Part shown: piece after piece, positions 52,309-61,653 of the stretch
Position numbering within the stretch: the first letter of the stretch is position 1
Layout of the letters: each line of letters starts with the position of its first letter
DNA from: Fimenecus sp051881435
Lineage (GTDB): Bacteria; Bacillota; Clostridia; Oscillospirales; Acutalibacteraceae
DNA length: 64,000 nucleotides
Assembly: GCA_051881435.1 (NCBI GenBank)
Contig: JBJEPW010000039.1
Location: 1 to 64,000 of the forward strand
Direction of reading: 5' to 3'
Position numbers and translations under genes: made by a program
The notes under the pieces: generated by a model
Database searches by the model: none
The model's input: the letters and a program-made list of their open reading frames with translations, nothing else
What the model was told of the DNA's origin: nothing

Positions 52309-52358
52309 ATGGTTCGGATTATTACCGTAACCCTAATATACATTATAAGGTGAATTAA

Positions 52359-53444
52359 ATGAAAGACAGAAAAAAAGCATATCTTATTTTGGCAGACGGT
52401 ACCGAGTTTCAAGGCTACTCTATGGGTAAAGAGGGCGTAACAATCGGTGAGGTTGTTTTCAATACCTGTACATCGGCATATACGGATATTTTATCCGACC
52501 CTACATATTACGGTCAAATTGTGGCGCAGACTTATCCTCTTGCCGCCAACAGAGGCGTTATGCCCGAGGGCGACGGCAGTGAGATTATGTCAAGCGGTTA
52601 TGTTGTTCGGGAATGGTGCGATGTTTGCTCCGACGGCGGCGAAGTAAGCCTTGACAGTTATCTTGCTTCAAGAGGTATAGTGGGCATATGCGGTATTGAT
52701 ACAAGAAAGCTCACAAGATATTTGCGCGATAAGGGCTATGTTAACGGTGCTATTACAGATTCTCTTGATAACAGAGCGGAGCTTCTTGAAAAAATAAATA
52801 AATATACAATATCAGGTGCGGTTAAAGAGCTTTCAGTAAAAGAACCCATAGATTTTTGCGGAAATAATGCAAAATACAATGTGGTCGCCATTGATTACGG
52901 CTCACCCCGCAAACAGCTTAACGCATTTTTATTGAACGGCTGTAATGTAACGCTTGTTCCGGCGTTCACATCGGTTGATGAAATAATGAAATATTCACCT
53001 GACGGAATTGTGCTTTGCGACGGTCCCGCCGACCCTGATGATGAACCTGAGCTTATTGAGAATATTAAGGAAATCATTAAAAAAGATGTTCCTGTTTTTG
53101 CTATCGGATTAGGTCATCAGATGCTGGCTCTCGCGGCAGGATTTAAAATTATCAAGATGAGCAAAGGACATAGGGGCTCAAATCAGCCTGTAAGAATTGA
53201 GGGCACAAAGCGGATTATGGTTACCGACCAGAACCACGGTTATTCTGTGGATAATTCTTCGGTCTGCGGCGATACAGCCGAAATTATTATGACAAATGTT
53301 AACGACGGTACCGTTGAAGGCTTGAAATATAAAAGCTTCAAAGGCTTGTCTGTTCAGTTTACTCCCAAGGGCGATGAGGACAGCAGTACGGGATTTATTA
53401 TACGCGACTTTTTCAAAATGATGGACGGTGAGAGTAATGAATAA
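52359..53444 (+). CDS. CarA-like protein without glutaminase residues
   Basis: A 361-residue homologue of the small subunit of carbamoyl-phosphate synthetase. The N-terminal CarA domain is well kept (AYLILADGTEFQG, GEVVFNT, GICGIDTRKLTRYLR), and the C-terminal part aligns with the class I glutaminase. All its catalytic residues are changed: the nucleophile position in the usual GICLGHQ motif is glycine (IGLGHQ, G250), the usual VQYHPE catalytic His and Glu are T335 and K337 (VQFTPK), and the oxyanion loop GPGDP is GPADP. It therefore cannot be a normal glutaminase. The next gene, the CarB-like protein, overlaps it by 8 bp. The frame is intact, so it is expressed as a pseudoenzyme rather than decayed, or it relies on free ammonia. 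Confidence 0.88.
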   Translation: MKDRKKAYLILADGTEFQGYSMGKEGVTIGEVVFNTCTSAYTDILSDPTYYGQIVAQTYPLAANRGVMPEGDGSEIMSSGYVVREWCDVCSDGGEVSLDSYLASRGIVGICGIDTRKLTRYLRDKGYVNGAITDSLDNRAELLEKINKYTISGAVKELSVKEPIDFCGNNAKYNVVAIDYGSPRKQLNAFLLNGCNVTLVPAFTSVDEIMKYSPDGIVLCDGPADPDDEPELIENIKEIIKKDVPVFAIGLGHQMLALAAGFKIIKMSKGHRGSNQPVRIEGTKRIMVTDQNHGYSVDNSSVCGDTAEIIMTNVNDGTVEGLKYKSFKGLSVQFTPKGDEDSSTGFIIRDFFKMMDGESNE

Positions 53445-56406
53445 GTACAGTAAAATATTAGTTATGGGAGCAGGTCCCGTAAAAATCGGGCAGTCTCTGG
53501 AATTTGATTACTCTGCCTTGCAGGTATGCCGCGCATTAAAGGAGGAGGGCATTACCGTTATCTTTGCAAACTCCACACCATCTGCCCTCGCAACAGATAA
53601 AATGTTTGCCGATAAGGTTTATATTGAGCCTCTCAATATTGAGAGCGTAAAAAAAATACTTTCGCAGGAGCGCCCCGACGCATTACTTGCAACGGCAGGC
53701 GGTGATGACGGGCTTGAATTGAGCCTTGAACTGTTCCAAAACGGATACCTTGATGAAACGGGTACAAAGCTTTTGGGCGTTGACAGCGACATAATCCGAA
53801 GTGTGAAAAACCGTCATTCCTTTGCAGAAGCACTTGAAGAGATGGGCGAGCCGTCCGTTGATTCCATTGTTGTAAACAGTTCGGAGGAGGCGTGCGATTT
53901 TGCCGATAAAGTGGGTTATCCCGTTATCGTTCGTCCTGCATTTACTCCTGCCCGGGAAAGTGCGGAGTTTTGCTATACAAAAGAACAGCTTTTTGAAAAA
54001 GCCCAAAAGAGTATTGAAGCTTCAATCGTAAGTCAGATTATGATTGAAAAAAGCATTGCAGGCTGGAAAGAAATTGAATTTGAGGTTATCAGGGACAGCG
54101 AAGATAACTGTATCAGCGTTTCAAGCGTTGAAAATATTGACGCAGTGGGTATTCATACGGGAGACAGTATCGCCGTAATACCTGCCCAAACGCTAACAGA
54201 TTCAGAGCATACATGCCTGCGCCGTGCCGCGAGAAAAATTGTTTCGCGCCTCGGCGTTGAGGGAAGCTGTAATGTTCAGTTTGCTCTGCGCCCTGACGGC
54301 AAAAAGTATGTTGTAACAGGTGTTGACCCCAGAGTCAGCCGAACTTCTGCCCTTGTTTCAAAGGCGACAGGATACAGAATCGCATATGTTTCGGCAAAAA
54401 TTGCCCTTGGCAAAACCCTTTATGAAATCGAAAACGATGTAACGGGCTGTACTTATGCTTGCAGTGAGCCTGCACTTGACTATTGTGCAGTAAAATTTCC
54501 CAAATGGTCCTTTGAGAGCTTTGGAGACGCTAAAAGAAATCTGGGAACTCTTATGCAGGCAACGGGTGAGTGTCTCACGGTGGGAACGGGCTTTGAGCTT
54601 GCCTTTATGAAGGGTGTAAGAAGCGTTAATAAAAATCATCTTCCGCGCCTTGAAAGCTTACAGAATATCACCGATGATGAACTGAAAGCCGTAATAAGGG
54701 AGGCTGACGACCGCCGTATTTTTGCGGTTTATGAGGCTTTATACAGAGATTTTTCCATAGATGAGCTTAATGAGCTTACAAATATCGACAAGTGGTTCTT
54801 GCATAAGCTTAAAAACATTTCAGACACAGAAAAGCTTATTAAAACGGATAACAGCCGCGAAAGCTATGAATATGCTAAAAATATGGGCTTTACCGATTAT
54901 GCCATTGAGCAGATTACAGGCTCTGAGCCCTCATATTCTTTGGCGGCGGTGTATAATAGTATTGATACCTGTTCTGCGGAATTTGACGCATCAAAACCTT
55001 ATTTTTATTCCGTTTACGGCGCTGATAACGAGGCAAAGGTTTATCTTGACGGCAAGAATTCCGACAAAAAGCGTGTACTTGTAATCGGTGGCGGCCCTAC
55101 GGTTACAGGCAGGGGCGGCGACAGTGATTATTGCACCGTACACTGCATAAATTCATTGAAAGCACAGGGCTTTGAGGTAGCCGTTCTCAATAACAATCCC
55201 GCTTCTGTCACAACCGACTATAATGTTGCCGACAGAGTATATATTGACCCGTTGACAACCGAGGATATCCTCAATGTTGTGAAAACGGAAAAGCCGCAGT
55301 ACGCTGTACTTCTTTTCGGCGGAGCGGAGGCTCTCAAAAAATCCGAGCTTTTGAAATCGGCAGGCGTTAAAATACTCGGCGCCGATTATGAGATTTACAG
55401 AAAGCTTACAAATAAAATTGAATTTTTTGATATTCTCGATTACGCAAATGTTAAGCATACGGGCAGCCGCAGGGTGTTTGTAGGCACCTGCATTGAAGCC
55501 CATGTGATTTCCGACGGAAAGGATTTTTATGTCCCAGCGCTGTGCGAACACATTGAAAAAGCCCATATAAATTCGGGGGATTCTATTTCCGTTGCACCCA
55601 CAGTAAGCGTAAGTGAGTCTATGCTCAAAACCGCAGAGGAGTATATAAGAAATATCGTATCGGAGCTTTCCTTTAAGGGCGGCTTTGATTTGCAGTTCGT
55701 TGTATTTGATAACGAGCTGTATGTTACAAAGGGCTCAGTCACATCAACTGCCCTTGTACCGTTTTTGTCAAAGGCTTCGGGAACGGATATAGTTGATGTT
55801 GCAATGCGCTGTGCGGCAGGTGAAAAGCTTGCGGATATGGGCGTGAATGTTGGAGTTATAAACACAAGCGGAAAATACTGTGTCCGTGTTCCCGTGTTCA
55901 GTTTTGAAAAACTGAGAAACGCCGATATGCTTTTGGACGATAAAACAAAGTCCACAGGCGATGTAATGGGTATCGGCGATACCTTTGACAACGCACTTTT
56001 AAAAGGTATGATAGCCTCGGGTATGCGCATTAAACGGACAGGCGCAGTCCTCATTTCCGTGCGTGAGAGCGATAAGAGCGACACCGTTAAGGCGGCAGAG
56101 GAGTTCTTATCCCAAGGCTTCAGAATTTATGCTACAAGCGACACGGCAAAAATTCTTAACGCAAACCATATTGCCGCAAGCACGGCGGTAGGGGACATTG
56201 CCGTTGAAATGATACGGTCAAATAAATTCTCATATGTTATTTCAACTCTTGAAAACAGCCGCGGTAACGATGAAAATGCTATGATTAGGCGCGCCGCTCT
56301 TATGAAACGGGTTCCCGTGTTCACCTCGGTCCAGGCGGCATATACTTTCTCAAAATCCCTTGCAAATAATAATGTTATGGAGGAGCTGGAGGTTACCGAC
56401 ATATGA
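53437..56406 (+). CDS. CarB-like protein with degenerate ATP-grasp sites
   Basis: A 989-residue homologue of the carbamoyl-phosphate synthetase large subunit (normally about 1,060-1,075). The first half has GAGPVKIGQSLEFDY, HTGDSIAVIPAQTL and DPRVSRTSAL, but its glycine-rich nucleotide loop is replaced (RPAFTPARESAEF, 167-178) and the metal-binding Glu of EVNPR is glycine (GVDPR, 295-299). In the second half the pre-ATP-grasp motif is GGGPTVTGRGGDSDY and about 80 residues are missing near 670-700, removing the ATP-lid region; the EVNPRASRT counterpart is absent. A C-terminal allosteric (MGS-like) domain remains from about 885. ATG 53437 is chosen over 53428. The final codons overlap ruvX (ATGA). 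Neither phosphorylation step seems possible. Confidence 0.86.
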   Translation: MNKYSKILVMGAGPVKIGQSLEFDYSALQVCRALKEEGITVIFANSTPSALATDKMFADKVYIEPLNIESVKKILSQERPDALLATAGGDDGLELSLELFQNGYLDETGTKLLGVDSDIIRSVKNRHSFAEALEEMGEPSVDSIVVNSSEEACDFADKVGYPVIVRPAFTPARESAEFCYTKEQLFEKAQKSIEASIVSQIMIEKSIAGWKEIEFEVIRDSEDNCISVSSVENIDAVGIHTGDSIAVIPAQTLTDSEHTCLRRAARKIVSRLGVEGSCNVQFALRPDGKKYVVTGVDPRVSRTSALVSKATGYRIAYVSAKIALGKTLYEIENDVTGCTYACSEPALDYCAVKFPKWSFESFGDAKRNLGTLMQATGECLTVGTGFELAFMKGVRSVNKNHLPRLESLQNITDDELKAVIREADDRRIFAVYEALYRDFSIDELNELTNIDKWFLHKLKNISDTEKLIKTDNSRESYEYAKNMGFTDYAIEQITGSEPSYSLAAVYNSIDTCSAEFDASKPYFYSVYGADNEAKVYLDGKNSDKKRVLVIGGGPTVTGRGGDSDYCTVHCINSLKAQGFEVAVLNNNPASVTTDYNVADRVYIDPLTTEDILNVVKTEKPQYAVLLFGGAEALKKSELLKSAGVKILGADYEIYRKLTNKIEFFDILDYANVKHTGSRRVFVGTCIEAHVISDGKDFYVPALCEHIEKAHINSGDSISVAPTVSVSESMLKTAEEYIRNIVSELSFKGGFDLQFVVFDNELYVTKGSVTSTALVPFLSKASGTDIVDVAMRCAAGEKLADMGVNVGVINTSGKYCVRVPVFSFEKLRNADMLLDDKTKSTGDVMGIGDTFDNALLKGMIASGMRIKRTGAVLISVRESDKSDTVKAAEEFLSQGFRIYATSDTAKILNANHIAASTAVGDIAVEMIRSNKFSYVISTLENSRGNDENAMIRRAALMKRVPVFTSVQAAYTFSKSLANNNVMEELEVTDI

Positions 56407-56813
56407 TTGTTATGGCTGTGGATTACGGCGACGCCCGCACGGGAATTGCAGTCTGTGACAAAATGCAGATTTTGGCTTCTCCCGTGTGCGTTATAAATGA
56501 GAAAGATAAAAATATTCTCGCCGAAAAAATCAAGGCCTTGGCGATTGAAAAAAAAGCGGAAAGAATATGCGTAGGTCTGCCGCAGAATATGGACGGAAGC
56601 TACGGATTTCGCGCTGACGCCTGCCGTGAATTCGGGGAGCTTTTAGAGGAAAAAACAGGGCTTGGCATTGTTTTTCAAAACGAAAGGCTTACTACCGTTT
56701 CTGCCCATAATATTCTCAATTCCGCCGATGTCCGCGGCAAAAAGCGCAAGGCGGTTGTTGACGCAGTTTCGGCAGTGTTGATTTTGGAGGATTACTTAAA
56801 AACTCTGAAATAA
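56403..56813 (+). CDS. ruvX: RuvX/YqgF-family RNase H-fold protein
   Basis: A 136-residue protein of the YqgF family, involved in 16S rRNA 5'-end maturation and possibly junction resolution. It has AVDYGDARTGIAV (catalytic Asp near 7), GLPQNMDGSYGFRA, FQNERLTTVSA and the C-terminal KAVVDAVSAVLILEDYL with a catalytic Asp. The start overlaps the CarB-like stop, so it is read from that transcript. A terminator follows. Confidence 0.93.
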   Translation: MIVMAVDYGDARTGIAVCDKMQILASPVCVINEKDKNILAEKIKALAIEKKAERICVGLPQNMDGSYGFRADACREFGELLEEKTGLGIVFQNERLTTVSAHNILNSADVRGKKRKAVVDAVSAVLILEDYLKTLK

Positions 56814-56848
56814 ACTCAGACGAAATACAAATAATGACAAATTAAATG

Positions 56849-56887
56849 CTTGATACCGTTTATAATTTACGGTATCAAGCTTTTTTT
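56849..56887 (+). terminator. Terminator after ruvX
   Basis: GCTTGATACCG (56849-56859) pairs with CGGTATCAAGC (56870-56880), followed by seven T. Confidence 0.9.
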
Positions 56888-56901
56888 GTGCGGTGATTTT
56901 T

Positions 56902-57708
56902 GTGACTGTCTATGCGGATATTCTCATAATACTGAATACGTTGGTAAATTACTTTATGCTTCTGGCAGTTAAAAAAATTTCCCGTTCGCACACAAAAAGA
57001 TGGCGTATAGCCTTGGGATCCTTCGTGGGCGGAGTATCGTCACTGCTGATTTTTTTTCAAAACCTCGGTGTTTTAATGACTGTACTTAAATTGCTTTCGG
57101 GCATAATAATGATTTTTGTTTCCTTTGGATTTGACTCTTTTAAGCAGTTTTTAAAAAGAATTTTTTGGCTTTTTGCTATATGCTTTTTGTTTGGCGGAGT
57201 AAATTTTGCAATTTACATACTTTTTGATACCGACGCCGTGCTTTATACAAACGGAATTGTGTATTTTGATATAAATATGACATTTCTCGTAATTTGCACC
57301 GTGATTTCATATGTGATAATCACAGTAATAACAAGACTTACCGATAAAAAAGCGCCGAAGTCAAAGGAATACTTTGTCACCGTGCAAAACGGCGGTAAAA
57401 GCGTGTGCTGTAATGCACTTATGGATACGGGAAACAGCCTTTGTGAGCCTTTTTCGGGCTATCCCGTAATTTTGGCGGGAAAAAGCGTTTTTAATAAACT
57501 GAACGGCGGTGAAACACCTGAAAAAATAAGGCTTATACCCGTTTCAACCGTGGGCGGCGAATCTCTTATCAAGGCTTTTCGCCCCGACTCTTTAACAATA
57601 GGTGCCTACACAACCGACAAAGTGTATATCGGTGAAAGCCTGACGCCTCATGAAGAATATAAAATTATTTTAAATATCAATCTTGAAGGAGAAATGCAAA
57701 ATGGTTAA
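56902..57708 (+). CDS. spoIIGA: Sigma-E processing peptidase SpoIIGA
   Basis: A 268-residue membrane aspartic peptidase that activates pro-sigma-E in the mother cell. Five N-terminal membrane helices (about 5-150) are followed by a protease domain with the catalytic ALMDTGNSLCEPFSG motif (DTGN). Family members begin with M-x-V-Y-x-D, which supports the GTG at 56902 (MTVYADILIILN) with GGTGA 5 bases upstream, rather than the GTG at 56893. The 3' end overlaps sigE by 8 bp, the usual spoIIGA-sigE coupling. Confidence 0.93.
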   Translation: MTVYADILIILNTLVNYFMLLAVKKISRSHTKRWRIALGSFVGGVSSLLIFFQNLGVLMTVLKLLSGIIMIFVSFGFDSFKQFLKRIFWLFAICFLFGGVNFAIYILFDTDAVLYTNGIVYFDINMTFLVICTVISYVIITVITRLTDKKAPKSKEYFVTVQNGGKSVCCNALMDTGNSLCEPFSGYPVILAGKSVFNKLNGGETPEKIRLIPVSTVGGESLIKAFRPDSLTIGAYTTDKVYIGESLTPHEEYKIILNINLEGEMQNG

Positions 57709-58405
57709 GTTAAAACTGCTTTTGAAAAAAATGTATCTTCTTGTGTTTAAAAGAGGCGCATATTATATAAACGGTCCCGCGGCGCTTCCCGCTCCGCTTA
57801 CAAAAGAACAGGAGCAGGAGTTGAGCGAAAGGCTGGCACAGGGCGACGAAAAAGCCCGAGAGACGCTGATAGTTCATAATTTACGCCTTGTCGTATATAT
57901 TGCTAAAAAGTTTGAAAATTCAGGCGTTAATATTGAGGATTTAATTTCCATCGGAACAATAGGGCTTATAAAATCCGTAAATACCTTTTGTCCCGGTAAA
58001 AATATAAAGCTTGCCACATATGCTTCAAGGTGCATTGAAAATGAAATTCTAATGCATCTTCGCAAAATAGCGTCACAGAAAACGGAAATATCCCTTGATG
58101 AACCCCTTAACACCGATTGGGACGGAAACGAACTGATGCTCGCTGATGTGCTGGGCAGCGACGGCGATGAAATTAACCGCGAAATGGAGGAAGAAGACGA
58201 AAAAAGAGTACTTTTAAAGGTTATAGATACTCTCCCCGAAAGAGAAAAAACAATAATAGATATGCGTTTTGGGTTAAAAACAGGGGAGGAGCTTACTCAA
58301 AAAGAGGTTGCCGATATATTGGGCATATCTCAAAGCTATATTTCAAGGCTCGAAAAGAGAATTATTAAAAGAATAGGGGACAAAATGAAAGCACAGTGTA
58401 AATAA
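57701..58405 (+). CDS. sigE: Sporulation sigma factor SigE
   Basis: A 235-residue sigma-70 factor for early mother-cell sporulation genes. The N-terminal lysine-rich pro-region (about 1-28, MVKLKLLLKKMYLLVFKRG) is the target of SpoIIGA; region 2 has HNLRLVVYIAKKFENSGVNI, SIGTIGLIKSVNTF and LATYASRCIENEILMHLR; region 4 ends LTQKEVADILGISQSYISRLEKRI. ATG 57701 follows AAGGAG by 9 bases. In many Clostridia sigG follows directly; here it does not. Confidence 0.95.
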   Translation: MVKLKLLLKKMYLLVFKRGAYYINGPAALPAPLTKEQEQELSERLAQGDEKARETLIVHNLRLVVYIAKKFENSGVNIEDLISIGTIGLIKSVNTFCPGKNIKLATYASRCIENEILMHLRKIASQKTEISLDEPLNTDWDGNELMLADVLGSDGDEINREMEEEDEKRVLLKVIDTLPEREKTIIDMRFGLKTGEELTQKEVADILGISQSYISRLEKRIIKRIGDKMKAQCK

Positions 58406-58459
58406 TAGCAAATTTTGTTCAAAAATACAAAAAAAAGTATGTTAAAATATAAACAAATG

Positions 58460-58468
58460 TGATATAAT
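58460..58468 (+). promoter_or_regulatory. Extended -10 promoter of the glpA-like operon
   Basis: TGA-TATAAT (58460-58468), with a weak TGTTAA at the -35 position 17 bp upstream, lies about 55 bp before the oxidoreductase start. Confidence 0.5.
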
Positions 58469-58521
58469 TATCGGGAAAATATCAAGGCATTAAAGTCTTG
58501 CAGAAAAAGAAGGGTTTGAAT

Positions 58522-59952
58522 ATGACTTACGATGTCGCTATTGTGGGCGCCGGTGTTGTAGGCGGACTTATTGCCCGTGAGCTCAGCCGCTTTAACATAA
58601 GTGTTGCTTTGCTTGAAAAGTGCAATGATGTTGCCATGGGTACCACAAAAGCAAACAGCGCTATTGTCCACGGCGGATTTGACGCGCAGAACGGCACATT
58701 GAAGGCAGAACTGAATGTTAAGGGTACCGCTATGATGCCCGAGCTTTGCAAAAAACTTTCGGTTCCCTTTAAAAACAACGGCTCACTCGTTGTTGCATTT
58801 TCCGATGGGGAAATGGAGCATGTTAAAGCGCTTTATGAAAGAGGTATTAAAAACGGCGTTCCCGGTCTTTCCGTAATCGACCGTGATGAGCTTCGCAGAA
58901 TTGAGCCCAACATCAGCGATAAGGCTGTTGGCGCATTGCTTTGCGAGAGCGCAGGAATTGTCTGCCCCTATGAATTGACCATTGCGGCAGTTGAAAACGC
59001 TGTAACAAACGGCGTTGAGTTTATCAGAAATTGCCGTGTCAAGGGCATAAACCGCGTGGCTGATGAATATGTGCTTGATACTTCGGCAGGGGAGATTTGT
59101 GCCAAATTTATCATAAATGCGGCAGGTAATTTCTCCGATGAACTTGCAAAAATGGCAGGAGACGACTCAATAAAAATTATTCCCCGAAAAGGCGAATACT
59201 ACCTGCTTGATAAATCTGTCGGTAATCTGGCAGTTCATACTATTTTTCAGTGTCCCAATGAAATGGGCAAGGGAATTTTAGTAACTCCCACCGTTGACGG
59301 CAACCTGCTTATCGGTCCTACTGCAATAAATATTGATAAAAAAGACGATACCGAAACAACGCCCGAAGGTCTTGCAGAAATTGTGGAAAAGGCGTTAAAG
59401 TCAGTTCCCTCTGTTTCAGTACGAAACGCAATAACCTCCTTCGCAGGTGTGCGTTCGCATCCCGAAACCGACGATTTCATTATCGGTTGGAGTGAAAAGA
59501 ACGACCGTTTCTTAAATGTTGCGGGTATTGAATCCCCCGGTCTTTCCTCCGCTCCCGCCATTGCAATTCGCGTTCGTGAAATTTTAGGGGAAAAATTGGA
59601 ACTTTCGGAGAAAGATAACTACAAAGAAACAAGAGAGGAGCCTGTGCGCTTCCGCCATATGAATGACGAACAGCGTGCAGAGCTTATTAAGAAAAACAGC
59701 GCATACGGAAGAATTGTATGTCGCTGTGAAACAATAACAGAGGGCGAGATAATAGACGCAATTAAGGCTCCCGCAGGTGCTCGCGATGTTGACGGCGTAA
59801 AACGGCGCACGAGAGCGGGTATGGGGCGTTGTCAGGGCGACTTCTGCGGCAGTAAGGTTGTAGAAATACTTGCCCGTGAGCTTGGCGTTCCTATGAATGA
59901 AATCACAAAATTCGGCGGCGAGTCGAAAATAATTTACGAAAGAACAAAGTGA
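58522..59952 (+). CDS. GlpA-like FAD-dependent glycerol-3-phosphate dehydrogenase
   Basis: A 476-residue flavoprotein. An N-terminal FAD-binding motif (VAIVGAGVVGGLIARE), a DAO-type body (SAIVHGGFDAQNG, FAGVRSHPETDDF) and a C-terminal BFD-like [2Fe-2S] domain (CRCETITEGEI and GRCQGDFCG cysteines) match the anaerobic GlpA / NAD(P)-FAD oxidoreductase group that oxidises glycerol 3-phosphate. AAGGG fits the ATG at 58522. It heads a three-gene operon with a second FAD enzyme and a DUF1667 protein, together replacing GlpABC. Because no glpK or glpF is next to it, glycerol 3-phosphate use is likely but not proven. Confidence 0.85.
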   Translation: MTYDVAIVGAGVVGGLIARELSRFNISVALLEKCNDVAMGTTKANSAIVHGGFDAQNGTLKAELNVKGTAMMPELCKKLSVPFKNNGSLVVAFSDGEMEHVKALYERGIKNGVPGLSVIDRDELRRIEPNISDKAVGALLCESAGIVCPYELTIAAVENAVTNGVEFIRNCRVKGINRVADEYVLDTSAGEICAKFIINAAGNFSDELAKMAGDDSIKIIPRKGEYYLLDKSVGNLAVHTIFQCPNEMGKGILVTPTVDGNLLIGPTAINIDKKDDTETTPEGLAEIVEKALKSVPSVSVRNAITSFAGVRSHPETDDFIIGWSEKNDRFLNVAGIESPGLSSAPAIAIRVREILGEKLELSEKDNYKETREEPVRFRHMNDEQRAELIKKNSAYGRIVCRCETITEGEIIDAIKAPAGARDVDGVKRRTRAGMGRCQGDFCGSKVVEILARELGVPMNEITKFGGESKIIYERTK

Positions 59953-59962
59953 GGTGCTTATA

Positions 59963-61216
59963 ATGTTGGATTTTGATTTAGCCGTTGTGGGCGGCGGTCC
60001 CGCAGGAATGGCAGCCGCACTTAAAGCAAGAGAAAACGGTGTTGAAAAAATCGTAGTTCTTGAAAGAGCCGAAACTCTGGGCGGAATACTTGAACAGTGT
60101 ATTCATACAGGCTTCGGTCTTCACTATTTCGGCGAGGAGCTTTCAGGACCCGAATATGCAGGGCGTTTTATGAAACTGCTTGAAGATACGGATATTACCG
60201 TTAAAACCGATACAATGGTGTTGGATATTGCTTCGGATAATACTGTTACCGCCGTAAATAAAAAGGACGGGCTTATTAAAATTAACGCAAAGGCAGTAGT
60301 CCTTGCAATGGGCTGCCGCGAACGCCCGAGAGGTGCTCTGAGCATTGCGGGAAGCCGTTGTTCAGGTATTATGACTGCGGGTACTGCACAGAAATATGTA
60401 AATATAGACGGTTATATGCCCGGCCACGAGGTAGTAATTCTCGGCTCGGGCGATATAGGTCTTATAATGGCTCGCCGTATGACTTTGGAAGGCGCAAAGG
60501 TAAAGATGGTCTGCGAGCTTATGCCTTATTCAGGCGGACTTACAAGAAATATCGTGCAGTGCCTTGACGATTTCGGAATACCGTTGAAGCTGAGCTGTAC
60601 AGTTGTTGCAACTCACGGAAAGGACAGGCTTGAAGGCGTTACTATCGCAAAAGTTGATGAAAAACTTCGTCCCATTCCGGGCACGGAGGAGTATGTGCCT
60701 TGCGATACCCTTATGCTGTCTGTCGGCCTTATTCCCGAAAACGAGCTTTCAAAGAATTCGGGGCTTGAGCTCGACCGTATTACAAACGGTCCCAAGGTTG
60801 ATGAATACCGTGAAACAGAGCACAAGGGCGTTTTTGCCTGCGGTAATGTTTTGCAGGTTCATGACCTTGTTGACTATGTTACCGAGGAAAGTCAGATTGC
60901 GGGCCTGGGTGCCGCAAAATTCATAAAGGGTGAAAAAATATCCTCTGAATGTGTTGCAACACAAGGCGTTGACGGCGTAAGATACATAGTTCCACAAAGA
61001 ATTAACTGCAAAACGGATTCCGATGTTAAGCTTTATTTCCGTGTGGGCGCCGTATTTAATAACGCTAAAATTATTGTTGAGTGCGACGGTAAAGAAATTC
61101 TTTCAAAGAAAAAGAAAAAGCTTTGTCCCGGCGAAATGGAGTATGTCACATTGAAACAGTCCGTAATAAACGGGCTTGCGGCAAATTCGGTTGTAACAGT
61201 CAGAGTGGAGGCGTAA
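59963..61216 (+). CDS. FAD/NAD(P)-dependent oxidoreductase (GlpB-like partner)
   Basis: A 417-residue pyridine-nucleotide-disulfide-like flavoprotein. It has an N-terminal FAD motif (LAVVGGGPAGMAAALKARE), an NAD(P)-binding GHEVVILGSGDIGLIMARRM, a GVFACGNVLQVHDLVDYVTEES signature end and a beta-rich C-terminal extension (about 340-417) of unknown role. The CxxC pair of thioredoxin reductases is not in its usual place. It is encoded 10 bp after the GlpA-like gene with GAGGTG at the start (59951-59956), and probably transfers electrons from it. Confidence 0.85.
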   Translation: MLDFDLAVVGGGPAGMAAALKARENGVEKIVVLERAETLGGILEQCIHTGFGLHYFGEELSGPEYAGRFMKLLEDTDITVKTDTMVLDIASDNTVTAVNKKDGLIKINAKAVVLAMGCRERPRGALSIAGSRCSGIMTAGTAQKYVNIDGYMPGHEVVILGSGDIGLIMARRMTLEGAKVKMVCELMPYSGGLTRNIVQCLDDFGIPLKLSCTVVATHGKDRLEGVTIAKVDEKLRPIPGTEEYVPCDTLMLSVGLIPENELSKNSGLELDRITNGPKVDEYRETEHKGVFACGNVLQVHDLVDYVTEESQIAGLGAAKFIKGEKISSECVATQGVDGVRYIVPQRINCKTDSDVKLYFRVGAVFNNAKIIVECDGKEILSKKKKKLCPGEMEYVTLKQSVINGLAANSVVTVRVEA

Positions 61217-61219
61217 AAA

Positions 61220-61585
61220 ATGGAAAAAAGAGAGCTTGTCTGCGTGGCATGTCCTTTGGGATGCCCCATTACGGTTACGCTTGACGATAATAACAATGTT
61301 GCCGATGTAACGGGTAACACCTGCAAGCGGGGAGACGCATACGCAAGAACGGAATGCACAAGTCCCACAAGAATGCTCACTACAACAGTAAAGGTTGAGT
61401 GCGGCAAAAAGGCTTATGTTGTGCCCGTAAAATCATCAGTTCCCATACCAAAGGGTATGATGATGGAGTGCATGGAAGTGATTAACAAATCTTCAATAAA
61501 GGCTCCCGTTAAAATCGGTGATATTGTAATTAAAAATATTCTCGGCACAGGAGCGGATATAATCGCCACTAACGACGCAGAATAA
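61220..61585 (+). CDS. DUF1667 protein of the glycerol-3-phosphate operon
   Basis: A 121-residue DUF1667 protein. The N-terminus has CVACPLGCPITV and a later CKRGDAYARTECTSPTR, a set of four cysteines that could bind a cluster or metal. This family nearly always follows the same two FAD enzymes in Firmicutes. It starts 3 bp after the second one, so is translationally coupled. Its exact role (electron transfer or assembly) is not known. Confidence 0.88.
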   Translation: MEKRELVCVACPLGCPITVTLDDNNNVADVTGNTCKRGDAYARTECTSPTRMLTTTVKVECGKKAYVVPVKSSVPIPKGMMMECMEVINKSSIKAPVKIGDIVIKNILGTGADIIATNDAE

Positions 61586-61596
61586 AAAACAGTAAT

Positions 61597-61631
61597 AAAA
61601 AATGACTTCTCTTTTGAGAAGCCATTTTTTT
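61597..61631. terminator. Bidirectional terminator
   Basis: A CTTCTC/GAGAAG stem with TTTT loop, flanked by A-rich and T-rich arms in both directions, lies between the converging DUF1667 and GPH symporter genes. Confidence 0.85.
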
Positions 61632-61653
61632 ATGTGTATTAAATATTTTCACA

